NCBI GenBank assembly: GCA_963783045.1
Contig: CAWAMD010000002.1
Location: forward strand, 558,001 to 622,000
Origin: CAWAMD01 sp963783045
GTDB taxonomy: Bacteria > Actinomycetota > Nitriliruptoria > Nitriliruptorales > Nitriliruptoraceae
Length of the DNA: 64,000 nt
Reading direction: 5' to 3'
The notes under the pieces were generated by a model. It ran no database searches. It was not told where the DNA came from and saw nothing but the letters and a program-made list of their open reading frames with translations. The translations under genes were made by a program, and so were the position numbers. This document shows, piece by piece, positions 23,368 through 31,727 of the stretch (its first letter is position 1; every line of letters begins with the position of its first letter).

Positions 23368-26079
23368 GTGGACACGGTCGTCCCACCCGCTGTCGCATCG
23401 AACCCGCCACCGTCGCCGACGGGGCTGCGCAGCACCGAGGCGGCCCGTCGTCTCGCCGAGGTGGGCCCGAACGTCCTGCCGCCGCCTCGCCACGACCCGA
23501 TCGCGGTGCGTATCGGCCGGCAGCTCGCCGAACCCATGTCCCTGTTGCTGGTCACGGCCGCGCTCGTGTCCGGCGTCTGGCTGGACGAGCTCGTCGAGGC
23601 GGCGGCGATCGTCGGGATCGTCCTGCTGAACGCCGTCATCGCCCTGGTCCAGGAGGGCCGCGCCTCCCGGGCGCTCGAGGCGCTGCAGTCACTGGAGACC
23701 CCGACCGCGACCGTCCGCCGCGACGGTCGCGACCTCGTGGTCGACGCCGCCGAGCTCGTCCCCGGGGATCTGGTCCGTCTGACCGCCGGCGACCGGGTGC
23801 CCGCCGATCTCACGCTGACCTCGGCGAGCGCCCTGGAGGTCGACGAGTCCGCCCTGACCGGCGAGTCGCTCCCCTCCCGCAAGGCCGCGGGAGCGCCGCC
23901 GACGGGCGACGGCATCACCGACCGGCCGGGCCGGGTCTGGTCGGGGACGATGGTGACGCGCGGCAGCGGGCGGGGTGTCGTCGATGCGACGGGGGCGGAC
24001 ACCGCTCTCGGTCGGATCGCGGTCGAGCTGCAGCAGCGCCGCCCGCCGACGCCGCTCCAGCGCGAGCTCGCGCGGGTCACCCGCCGTCTCGGCGTCGCGG
24101 CGATCGTCATCTCGGCCATCGTCTTCGCCGTCCTGCTGCTCCGCGCCTCGAGCGTCGGGGGCGGGCTGCACGACGCGTTCCTGTCCGCCGTGGCCCTGGC
24201 GGTGGCGGCGGTACCCGAGGGGCTCGCGACGGTGACGACGGTCGCCCTCGCCCTGGGGGTCCGCCGCATGGCGCAGCGCGGGGCGATCATCCGCCGCCTG
24301 TCGGCCGTGGAGACGCTCGGGTGCACCAGCGTCATCGCCTTCGACAAGACCGGCACCGTGACCGAGAACCGGATGCACGTCGGCCTCCTCATCACGAGCG
24401 CCGGACGCACCGACGGCCTCGACGGCCTGCCGGGTCCGGTGCGTGACCGGATCATGGACGTCTTCGCCCTCTGCAACGACGCCGATCTCGACCCGGTCAC
24501 GGGCGACCCGATGGAGGTGGCCCTCCTGCTCGCCCTGCCCGACGGCACCCCCCGTCGAGCACGCGCGCAGCGTCCCCGACTCGCCGACGAGCCCTTCGAC
24601 GAGACGCGACGGCGCATGACGACCGCGCATCCCGCCGGCAGCCGGGTGGCACTCCTCGTGAAGGGCGCACCCGAGGTGGTGCTCGCGCGCTGCCGCCGTG
24701 AGCTGGCGCCGGACGGCGAGGCGGTGCCGCTGGGAGACGAGCGGGTCGCCGCGCTGACACGGACCGCCCACGAGTGCGCCGAGACGGGTGCGCGCATGCT
24801 CGCGCTCGCCGAGCGGGTCCTCGACACGGTGCCGTCGGCGATCGAGGACGCAGAGGACGACCTCACGCTCCTCGGGCTCGTCGGCCTGCGGGATCCCGTC
24901 CGGGCCCATGCGCCGTCCGCCATCGCGGCGGCGCGAGCCGCCGGCGTCGCGCTCCTCATGATCACCGGCGATCACCCCGGCACGGCCAAGGCCGTGGCCT
25001 CGGAGGCCGGCCTCCTCCCCGACCGCGAGAGCGAGGTCCGCACGGGCGACGAGGTGCGCAGGACCGGTTACCCGGAGGACCTGCTCACGGTCCCGGTCTA
25101 CGCGCGGTTCGAGCCGACACAGAAGCTCGAGCTCGTCCGGGCGCTGCAGGACCAGGGGCACGTCGTCGCCATGACCGGAGACGGGGTGAACGACGCCCCG
25201 GCGCTGCGTCACGCCGACATCGGGGTGGCCCTCGGCGCCCGTGGGACGGCCGTGGCCCGCGAGGCGGGCGACATGGTCATCACCGACGACGACCTCGCGA
25301 CGATCGTGTCGGCGATCCGCGAGGGCCGTGGCATCTACGACAACATCCGCAAGGTCGTCGAGTACCTCGTCGCGGCGAACGTGGCCGAGATCGTCGTGAT
25401 GCTCGGTGCGCTCGTCGTGGCACCCTCGCTCGGAGCGCCCCTGCTGCCGCTGCAGCTGCTGTGGATCAACCTGCTGACCGACGGGCTGCCTGCCCTCGCA
25501 CTCGGCGTCGATCCGATCGACGCCTCGCTCATGCAGCGACCGCCCCGTGACCCGTCCAGCGGCCTGCTCTCGGGCCGGCGGCTCGTCCGGCTCGGTGTCC
25601 GCGGGCTCGTCCTCGGGCTGCCGACCCTGGCCCTGGCCCCGATCGCCCTGCACCTGCTCGGGCTGAGTCCGTCGGCGGCGAGGACCATGCTCTTCGACGC
25701 GCTCGTCGTGGCCCAGGTCCTCTTCTCCCTCGAGGTGCGTCTCCCGGAGGGCGCCCGCCGCCCGCAGCGGGGCTGGTTCGGCAACCGGCTCCTCGTCGTC
25801 GCGCTGGCCGGCAGCCTGTCACTCCACCTCATCATGGTCACGCTGCCGGGGGTCCGCGACCTGTTCGGTGTCACCCCCATCGGCGCGGGACCCTGGGCGC
25901 TGGTCGTCGCTGCCGGTCTCCTGTCCAGTGCGGCCCTCGTCGTCGCCGCACGGCTGCGTACCGGCGGCGCTCCGACCCAGCGCCGAGGGGCCCAACGGCC
26001 CTTCGGGCGGCCACACCGACCACGTAGCGTCTCACCAGAACCGGACGTTTCACGTCCGTCCGGCAGGAGGCAGCCGTGA
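23368..26079 (+). CDS. P2-type cation-transporting ATPase, calcium-pump-like
   Basis: 903 residues with the complete P-type architecture: actuator TGES (ALTGESLPS), phosphorylation D326 in DKTGT, hinge MTGDGVNDAPALRHADIGVALG, and about ten membrane helices. There is no CPC heavy-metal motif. M4 carries PEGL (VAAVPEGLATV) and M6 carries NLLTDGLPALALG, as in SERCA-type calcium pumps and mycobacterial CtpF. Ion specificity is inferred from those motifs. The stop overlaps the hydrogenase beta-subunit GTG (GTGA), tying it to that operon. Confidence 0.9.
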   Translation: MDTVVPPAVASNPPPSPTGLRSTEAARRLAEVGPNVLPPPRHDPIAVRIGRQLAEPMSLLLVTAALVSGVWLDELVEAAAIVGIVLLNAVIALVQEGRASRALEALQSLETPTATVRRDGRDLVVDAAELVPGDLVRLTAGDRVPADLTLTSASALEVDESALTGESLPSRKAAGAPPTGDGITDRPGRVWSGTMVTRGSGRGVVDATGADTALGRIAVELQQRRPPTPLQRELARVTRRLGVAAIVISAIVFAVLLLRASSVGGGLHDAFLSAVALAVAAVPEGLATVTTVALALGVRRMAQRGAIIRRLSAVETLGCTSVIAFDKTGTVTENRMHVGLLITSAGRTDGLDGLPGPVRDRIMDVFALCNDADLDPVTGDPMEVALLLALPDGTPRRARAQRPRLADEPFDETRRRMTTAHPAGSRVALLVKGAPEVVLARCRRELAPDGEAVPLGDERVAALTRTAHECAETGARMLALAERVLDTVPSAIEDAEDDLTLLGLVGLRDPVRAHAPSAIAAARAAGVALLMITGDHPGTAKAVASEAGLLPDRESEVRTGDEVRRTGYPEDLLTVPVYARFEPTQKLELVRALQDQGHVVAMTGDGVNDAPALRHADIGVALGARGTAVAREAGDMVITDDDLATIVSAIREGRGIYDNIRKVVEYLVAANVAEIVVMLGALVVAPSLGAPLLPLQLLWINLLTDGLPALALGVDPIDASLMQRPPRDPSSGLLSGRRLVRLGVRGLVLGLPTLALAPIALHLLGLSPSAARTMLFDALVVAQVLFSLEVRLPEGARRPQRGWFGNRLLVVALAGSLSLHLIMVTLPGVRDLFGVTPIGAGPWALVVAAGLLSSAALVVAARLRTGGAPTQRRGAQRPFGRPHRPRSVSPEPDVSRPSGRRQP
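25988..26001. promoter_or_regulatory. DosR-like palindrome before the hydrogenase genes
   Basis: GGGCCCAACGGCCC again fits GGGnCnnnnGnCCC. It lies inside the end of the ATPase gene, 75 bases before the hydrogenase beta-subunit start. Same caveat about chance occurrence as at 23269. Confidence 0.3.
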
Positions 26080-27287
26080 CTGCGGCCACGCCGACCGCGT
26101 CGGTCGTCCCCGTCGAGGGACTCGATGCGCTCATCCATCTGCTCCAGGACCAGGGATACCGGACGGTCGGTCCGACCGTGCGCGACGGCGCCATCGTCTA
26201 CGCCGACATCGCCGGCGTCGACGACCTGCCGCGGGGCGTCACCGACGAGCAGGACGCCGGCAGCTACCGGCTCGTCCCACGCGACGACGACGCGCTGTTC
26301 GGCTTCGGCGTCGGCCCCCACTCGTTCAAGCGTGAGCTGTTCCCGCCGGTCCAGCGCCTGTGGACCGCACGACGCGACGGCGACGTCACCTGGGACGTGG
26401 TCCCCACCGGACGCGAGTCCCCGAGGCTCGCGCTGATCGGGGTCCGGCCGTGTGAGCTGGCGGCCATCGCGATCCATGACGAGGTGTTCCTGGCCGGCCC
26501 CTATCCCGACGAGATCTACCGGGCACGCCGGGCGGACGTGGTGACGGTGGCGGTCAACTGCGGATCGCCGTCCGGGACCTGTTTCTGCGTGTCGATGGGC
26601 ACCGGTCCGCGCGCGACCGGCGGGTACGACCTCGTGTGCACGGAGCTCGTCGGTGACGAGCCGCACCGCTTCGTGGTCGAGGCCGGCTCCGACCTGGGCA
26701 ACGAGCTCCTGGCCACGATCGCGACGACGGAGGCCGACGCCGACGACCTGGCCGCCGCGGCGACGGTGGTGACCGAGGCCAGCCAGCGTATGGGGCGCCA
26801 CCTCGACACCTCCGGGATCGTCGAGCTGCTGACGCACAACCCCGACCATCCCCACTGGGACGACGTTGCCGAGCGCTGCCTGACCTGCGGCAACTGCACC
26901 CTCGTGTGCCCCACCTGCTTCTGCACGACCGTGGAGGACACGACGGACCTCACGGCCAGCGAGGCCTACCGCGACCGCCGCTGGGACTCGTGCTTCACGG
27001 TGGCGTTCACCCACGCCGGCCCCACCAGCGTGCGTACCTCCTCGCGCTCGCGCTACCGCCAGTGGCTCACGCACAAGCTCGGCACCTGGGTCGAGCAGTT
27101 CGGCACCTCTGGCTGCGTCGGGTGCGGACGGTGCATCACCTGGTGCCCCGTCGGTATCGACATCACCGCGGAGGTGTCGGCCATGCGACGTGACACGCCC
27201 GCGACGACCCGCCCGGTCGCTGGCTCCGCGCCGCGGCCGCCTGCCGTCACGGACGGCACCCCAACAGCCTCCGCGTCACGTTCCTGA
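26076..27287 (+). CDS. hydB: Group 3b [NiFe] hydrogenase, iron-sulfur beta subunit
   Basis: 403 residues. Two [4Fe-4S] ferredoxin-type clusters lie in the C-terminal half: CLTCGNCTLVCPTC at about residue 268 and CVGCGRCITWCP at about 347. The N-terminal domain (FGVGPHSFKRELFPP, IGVRPCELAAI) matches the HydB/AsrA-type electron-transfer subunit of cytosolic group 3b hydrogenases. It passes electrons between the NiFe/small-subunit module and the NAD(P)-binding gamma subunit. GTG start overlaps the ATPase stop. Confidence 0.9.
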   Translation: MTAATPTASVVPVEGLDALIHLLQDQGYRTVGPTVRDGAIVYADIAGVDDLPRGVTDEQDAGSYRLVPRDDDALFGFGVGPHSFKRELFPPVQRLWTARRDGDVTWDVVPTGRESPRLALIGVRPCELAAIAIHDEVFLAGPYPDEIYRARRADVVTVAVNCGSPSGTCFCVSMGTGPRATGGYDLVCTELVGDEPHRFVVEAGSDLGNELLATIATTEADADDLAAAATVVTEASQRMGRHLDTSGIVELLTHNPDHPHWDDVAERCLTCGNCTLVCPTCFCTTVEDTTDLTASEAYRDRRWDSCFTVAFTHAGPTSVRTSSRSRYRQWLTHKLGTWVEQFGTSGCVGCGRCITWCPVGIDITAEVSAMRRDTPATTRPVAGSAPRPPAVTDGTPTASASRS

Positions 27288-27298
27288 GAGAGGTCACG

Positions 27299-27766
27299 AT
27301 GGACAACCTGCATCGGATCCTCGCCGGACATCCGATCTTCGAAGGCCTCGACGAGAGCATGATCGAGATCCTCGTCGGGTGCGCCTCGAACGTCCGGCTC
27401 GAGCGCGGGACCTACGTCTTCCACGAGGGCGACCCGGCCGACCGCTTCTACCTGGTACGGGAGGGCACCATCGCGCTCGAGGTCCACGCCCCGAACGCAC
27501 CGTCGCTGCTCGTCGACACGCTCCACGCCGGCGACGTCCTCGGATGGTCGTGGCTGTTCCCGCCCTACCACTGGCGCCACGACGCGCGCGTCGTGGAGCC
27601 GACACGGGCCATCGCGATGGACGGAACCTGCCTGCGCGGCAAGTGCGACCAGGACCCGGTGCTCGGGTACGAGCTGATGGGGCGGTTCGCCCGGATCGTC
27701 ATCGACCGCCTGCAGGCCACGCGCCTGCAGCTGATGGATGTCTACGGCCATGCCGCCCGTGTCTGA
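27299..27766 (+). CDS. Cyclic-nucleotide-binding domain protein without HTH
   Basis: 155 residues containing only the CRP/FNR-type beta-barrel sensor (HPIFEGLDESMIEILVGCASNVRLERGTYVFHEGD, then FYLVREGTIALEV, and a C-helix). The DNA-binding helix-turn-helix is missing, so it should not be a transcription factor. It is placed between beta and gamma hydrogenase genes (start 12 bases after one, stop overlapping the next), so it may modulate the enzyme in response to a ligand. Ribosome site GAGAGAGG upstream of the ATG. Confidence 0.85.
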   Translation: MDNLHRILAGHPIFEGLDESMIEILVGCASNVRLERGTYVFHEGDPADRFYLVREGTIALEVHAPNAPSLLVDTLHAGDVLGWSWLFPPYHWRHDARVVEPTRAIAMDGTCLRGKCDQDPVLGYELMGRFARIVIDRLQATRLQLMDVYGHAARV

Positions 27767-28595
27767 GCTCACCCGCCCCGACCTCATGGTCCCCCGCGCC
27801 CACACCGTCATGACGGTGCGGCAGGAGACCCACGACATCGTGTCGATCGACGTGGAACCGGCCGGCGAGACGATCGCCTTCCGACCGGGCCAGTTCGACA
27901 TGGTGTACGTGTTCGGTGTCGGCGAGGCAGCGATCTCGATCAGCAGCGACACCGCGCACCCCGAGGTGCTCACCCACACCATCCGCGCGGTCGGCTGGGT
28001 GACCCAGGCTCTCAACACCATGCAGCCGGGCTCGACGATCGGCATCCGCGGCCCCTTCGGGACCCCCTGGCCGGTCGAGGACGCGCAGGGTGGCGACCTG
28101 CTCATCGTCGCCGGCGGCATCGGGCTGGCACCGGTCCGCCCCGCACTGCTCGCGGCGCTCGCCGCACGCGACCGCTACGACCGGGTCTCGCTGCTCGTCG
28201 GCGCGCGCAGCCCGCAGGACCTCGTCTTCCGGGCGGACCTGCACCGCTGGGAGGCCCGCGACGACCTCGACGTACACGTCACGGTCGACAGCGCCACCCG
28301 CGGCTGGACCGGGCGGGTCGGCGTCGTCACGCGGATGATCCCGCAGATCCCGTTCACCCCGCAGCGCACGACCGTGTTCACCTGCGGCCCCGAGGTGATG
28401 ATGCGTTACACCGCGCAGGCCCTCCTGGACCGTGGCGTCCCCCCCGAGCGCATCCACGTGACCCTCGAGCGCAACATGCGCTGCGGCCTCGGGTTCTGCG
28501 GCCACTGCCAGCTCGGCGGCGAGTTCGTGTGCCGCGACGGCCCGGTCTTCACCTACAAGCGTGTGTCGCAGCTCATGGAGGTGCGCGAGCTATGA
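27738..28595 (+). CDS. hydG: Group 3b hydrogenase, FAD/NAD(P)-binding gamma subunit
   Basis: 285 residues of ferredoxin-NADP reductase type. FAD-binding PGQFDMVYVFGVGEAAISIS, nucleotide-binding IVAGGIGLAPVRPAL, and a C-terminal [2Fe-2S] motif RCGLGFCGHCQLGGEFVCRDGP. It exchanges electrons with NAD(P)H. An ATG at 27750 is an alternative start; both overlap the preceding gene. The stop overlaps the small-subunit ATG (ATGA). Confidence 0.9.
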   Translation: MSTAMPPVSELTRPDLMVPRAHTVMTVRQETHDIVSIDVEPAGETIAFRPGQFDMVYVFGVGEAAISISSDTAHPEVLTHTIRAVGWVTQALNTMQPGSTIGIRGPFGTPWPVEDAQGGDLLIVAGGIGLAPVRPALLAALAARDRYDRVSLLVGARSPQDLVFRADLHRWEARDDLDVHVTVDSATRGWTGRVGVVTRMIPQIPFTPQRTTVFTCGPEVMMRYTAQALLDRGVPPERIHVTLERNMRCGLGFCGHCQLGGEFVCRDGPVFTYKRVSQLMEVREL

Positions 28596-29374
28596 GCGGC
28601 CTACCCCGCCTCGCCGTGTGGAAGTTCGCCTCCTGCGACGGCTGCCAGCTCTCGCTGCTCTCGTGCGAGGACGAGCTGCTGGCGCTCACGGGCGAGCTCG
28701 AGATCGCCTACTTCCTGGAGGCGAGCCGCGCCGTGGTCGACGGGCCCTACGACGTGTCGCTCGTCGAGGGGTCGATCACGACCTCCCACGACGCCGAGCG
28801 GATCCGCCACGTCCGGTCGATCTCGAAGACGCTGATCACGATCGGGGCCTGTGCGACCGCCGGCGGGATCCAGGCGCTGCGCAACGGTGCCGACGTTGCC
28901 GAGTACCGGCGGATCGTCTACGCCCAGCCGCACTACATCGACACGCTCGCCGACTCGACGGCGATCCGTGACCACGTCACCGTCGACTTCGAGCTCCGGG
29001 GCTGCCCGATCGACAAGGGGCAGCTGCTCGAGACGGTCAGCGCCCACCTGGCGGGCCGCAAGCCGAACGTGCCGCCGCACAGCGTCTGTGTCCCCTGCAA
29101 GCTCGCCGGGAACGTCTGCGTGGCCGTGGCACGGGACATCCCCTGCCTCGGTCCGGTGACGCAGGCCGGCTGCGGGGCGCTGTGCCCGAGCTTCCAGCGG
29201 GGTTGCTACGGCTGCTTCGGGCCCATGGAGACACCCAACACCGAAGCGCTCGGAGACTGGCTGCACGACCGCGCCGGCGTCGACGACCCGGCGCTCGCGC
29301 GGCTCTTCGCCACATTCAACGCCGACGCCCCCGCCTTCCGCGACGAGCGTCGCCGCCGGGAGGCGGTGGGATGA
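28592..29374 (+). CDS. hydD: Group 3b [NiFe] hydrogenase small (delta) subunit
   Basis: 260 residues related to the NADH-quinone oxidoreductase 20-kDa/hydrogenase small subunit. Proximal cluster cysteines begin in FASCDGCQLSLL; further cysteines are IGACAT, RGCPIDK and a C-terminal cluster region PCKLAGNVC, CLGPVTQAGCGALCPSFQRGCYGCFG. The ATG at 28592 overlaps the gamma-subunit stop. It relays electrons from the NiFe centre. There is no Tat signal, so the enzyme is cytosolic. Confidence 0.92.
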   Translation: MSGLPRLAVWKFASCDGCQLSLLSCEDELLALTGELEIAYFLEASRAVVDGPYDVSLVEGSITTSHDAERIRHVRSISKTLITIGACATAGGIQALRNGADVAEYRRIVYAQPHYIDTLADSTAIRDHVTVDFELRGCPIDKGQLLETVSAHLAGRKPNVPPHSVCVPCKLAGNVCVAVARDIPCLGPVTQAGCGALCPSFQRGCYGCFGPMETPNTEALGDWLHDRAGVDDPALARLFATFNADAPAFRDERRRREAVG

Positions 29375-30672
29375 CCCACACCTACGATCGCCGTATCGAC
29401 GTCCAGGCCCTCGCACGGGTCGAGGGCGAGGGCGCCATGCACGTCCACGTCGACGACGGCCAGGTCCGCGACGTGCAGCTCGAGATCTACGAACCGCCGC
29501 GGTTCTTCGAGGCGATGCTGCGCGGCCGGGCACACACCGAGCCGCCGGACCTCACCGCACGGATCTGCGGGATCTGCCCCGTCGCGTACCAGATGAGCGC
29601 CTGTCAGGCGATCGAGGACGCCTGCGGTGTCCGGGTCGAGGGGCCGATCCGCGACCTGCGCCGGCTGCTCTACTGCGCCGAGTGGATCGAGAGCCACGCC
29701 CTGCACGTCTACCTGCTGCACGCGCCCGACTTCCTCGGCTACGAGAGCGCCATCGAGATGGCGGGCGACCACCGGGCCCTCGTCGAGCGCGGGCTCTCAC
29801 TCCGCAAGCTCGGCAACCGTCTGCTCGAGGTCGTCGGGGGGCGGGCCATCCATCCGATCAACGTCCGGCTCGGGGGCTTCTACCGCGCCCCGCGCGTCGC
29901 AGAGCTGCGGGACCTGGTCGACGACCTGGAGCGCGCCCGCGAGGCGGCCGTCGCGACGGTGGCGTGGGTCGCCGACTTCGACTTCCCGGACCTGATCCAG
30001 GAGCACTGCTACGTCGCGCTGCGCGACGACGAGGGCTACCCGCTGGATCGGGGTCGGCTCGTGTCGACCGCCGGGCTCGACGCGCCCGTGTCGGACTGGC
30101 CCAGCCTCTTCGTCGAGGACCACGTCGCACACTCCACCGCGCTGCACGGACGGATGACCGACGGCACCCGCTACATGGTCGGCCCGGCGGCACGGTTCGT
30201 GCTCAACGCCGACCGGCTCTCGCCCGTCGCCAGGCAGGCCGCCGCCGACGCCGACCTCGACGCGGACAACGCCCGCAACCCGTTCCGCAGCATCGTGGTG
30301 CGGGCCGTCGAGCTGCTCTACGCGATCGACGAGGCGCTGCGGCTCGTGACCGCCTACGAGGAGCCCGACCGCCCCGCCGTCGAGGTGCCGGCCCGTCCCG
30401 GGACCGGCCACGGCGCGACCGAGGCGCCCCGCGGGATCCTCTACCACCGCTACGCCATCGACGGCCGCGGCCTGGTCGCCGACGCCTGCATCGTGCCACC
30501 GACCGCGCAGAACCAGCCGGCCATCGAGGCCGACCTCGCCTCGTTCGTCCAGGCCCACCTGCATCTCGCCGATCCGGAGCTGCAGTGGCGATGCGAGCAG
30601 GCGATCCGCAACTACGACCCCTGCATCTCGTGCTCGACGCACTTCCTGAACCTGGAGGTGGAACGGACATGA
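29371..30672 (+). CDS. hydA: Group 3b [NiFe] hydrogenase large (alpha) subunit
   Basis: 433 residues with both NiFe-binding CxxC pairs: L1 RICGICPVAYQ at about residue 65 and L2 DPCISCSTHFLNLEV at about 417-431. Ten residues follow the L2 histidine region, a short tail consistent with the peptide removed by a maturation endopeptidase, and such a gene comes next. ATG overlaps the small-subunit stop. Catalyses reversible H2 oxidation coupled to NAD(P)H; group 3b enzymes can also reduce sulfur. Confidence 0.93.
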   Translation: MTHTYDRRIDVQALARVEGEGAMHVHVDDGQVRDVQLEIYEPPRFFEAMLRGRAHTEPPDLTARICGICPVAYQMSACQAIEDACGVRVEGPIRDLRRLLYCAEWIESHALHVYLLHAPDFLGYESAIEMAGDHRALVERGLSLRKLGNRLLEVVGGRAIHPINVRLGGFYRAPRVAELRDLVDDLERAREAAVATVAWVADFDFPDLIQEHCYVALRDDEGYPLDRGRLVSTAGLDAPVSDWPSLFVEDHVAHSTALHGRMTDGTRYMVGPAARFVLNADRLSPVARQAAADADLDADNARNPFRSIVVRAVELLYAIDEALRLVTAYEEPDRPAVEVPARPGTGHGATEAPRGILYHRYAIDGRGLVADACIVPPTAQNQPAIEADLASFVQAHLHLADPELQWRCEQAIRNYDPCISCSTHFLNLEVERT

Positions 30673-31157
30673 CCTGTCTGGTCGTCGGAGTCGGACACCC
30701 CGACCGGGGGGATGACGCAGCGGGACCGGCGGTCATCCATGCCCTGCGCGACCTCGAGCTCACGGGCATGACACTCGTGGAGTGGACCGGCGACCCGGCC
30801 GGACTGCTCGACCTCGACGGGTGGACCGGCGGCTGCGTCGTCCTCGTGGACGCCACGACCACCGGCGCCGAGCCCGGGACGCTGCGGCGATGGGACGCGA
30901 CCGCCGAGGACCTCACCGGTGTGAGGACGTCGGCCGGTGGCACCCACGATCTCGGTCTTCCGGAGGTGATCGCACTGGGTCGCCGTCTCGGGCGCTTCCC
31001 GGCTCGCCTCATCGTCTTCGGGATCGAGGGCGAGCGCTTCGACATCGGTGCACCGGTCAGCGCCGCCGTCGCGCGCGGGATCGCCCAGGCGACCGTTCGG
31101 ATCGCCGTCGACGCGCGGCTCGCTCTCGAATCCATCGGCCATGGGACGGAGCGCTGA
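30669..31157 (+). CDS. Hydrogenase maturation endopeptidase
   Basis: 162 residues of the HycI/HupD family. Begins LVVGVGHPDRGDDAAGPAV, which carries the first metal-binding acidic residue, with VVLVDATTTG as the second region. It trims the C-terminus of the large subunit after nickel insertion. ATG overlaps the hydA stop (ATGA), and its position argues that it serves HydA. Confidence 0.88.
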   Translation: MTCLVVGVGHPDRGDDAAGPAVIHALRDLELTGMTLVEWTGDPAGLLDLDGWTGGCVVLVDATTTGAEPGTLRRWDATAEDLTGVRTSAGGTHDLGLPEVIALGRRLGRFPARLIVFGIEGERFDIGAPVSAAVARGIAQATVRIAVDARLALESIGHGTER

Positions 31158-31158
31158 C

Positions 31159-31401
31159 ATGTGCCTGGCCCTGCTGGCGCGTGTCGTCGCCGTCACCGGC
31201 GGCGGGACCGAGCGCACGGCCACGCTGGTGGCGGACGACGGCGCCTTCGCCGCCAGCCTGCTGCTGTGCCCCGACGTGCGGCCCGGCGACCACGTGCTCG
31301 TCCACACCGGCTACGTCGTCGAGCGGCTCCCCCCCGACCTCGCGGCGGACGCGGCACGCCTTCGCGGGACGGTCGAGACGGCCGACCCGCGATCCTGCTG
31401 A
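31159..31401 (+). CDS. hypC: Hydrogenase assembly chaperone HypC
   Basis: 80 residues beginning MCLALLARVV, the HypC N-terminus whose Cys2 is essential for carrying Fe(CN)2CO with HypD. GDHVLVHTGYVVERL is the conserved C-terminal block. The true ATG is at 31159, one base after the protease stop. HypA, B, D, E and F are not in this window and must lie elsewhere if the enzyme is matured. Confidence 0.88.
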   Translation: MCLALLARVVAVTGGGTERTATLVADDGAFAASLLLCPDVRPGDHVLVHTGYVVERLPPDLAADAARLRGTVETADPRSC

Positions 31402-31425
31402 CGCCGCCACCGGTACGGTGGCGGC

Positions 31426-31704
31426 ATGGATCTCGCACGTCGGCAGCAGGTGAACCGCGCGCTCGACGGGTACTTCGACACCCGGACGAGCACGCTCGTC
31501 GAACGGGTGGTGGATCTCGTCGACCCCGACGACCTCGACGACGACGCCGCGCTCACGGCGCTGCTCGACGCGTTCCTCGACGTGCTCGAGGAGCGCTACG
31601 GGCGCGCGGACCCGGGCTGGCGGGACGCCTCCGCGGCGCTCCTCGGCGTCGAGTTCGACCGCCAGGTGGAGGAGCGCCGGCGGTTCCACCGCTCACTCGA
31701 GTGA
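31426..31704 (+). CDS. Small helical protein of unknown function
   Basis: 92 residues, almost all helical and charged, starting ATG 25 bases after hypC. No domain recognised. Its tail (EFDRQVEERRRFHRSLE) is basic. It is convergent with the regulator gene at 31728. It may be the last cistron of the hydrogenase operon. Codon use fits the neighbours. Confidence 0.55.
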   Translation: MDLARRQQVNRALDGYFDTRTSTLVERVVDLVDPDDLDDDAALTALLDAFLDVLEERYGRADPGWRDASAALLGVEFDRQVEERRRFHRSLE

Positions 31705-31727
31705 ACCGCGGCGACCGGGTCGGGACG

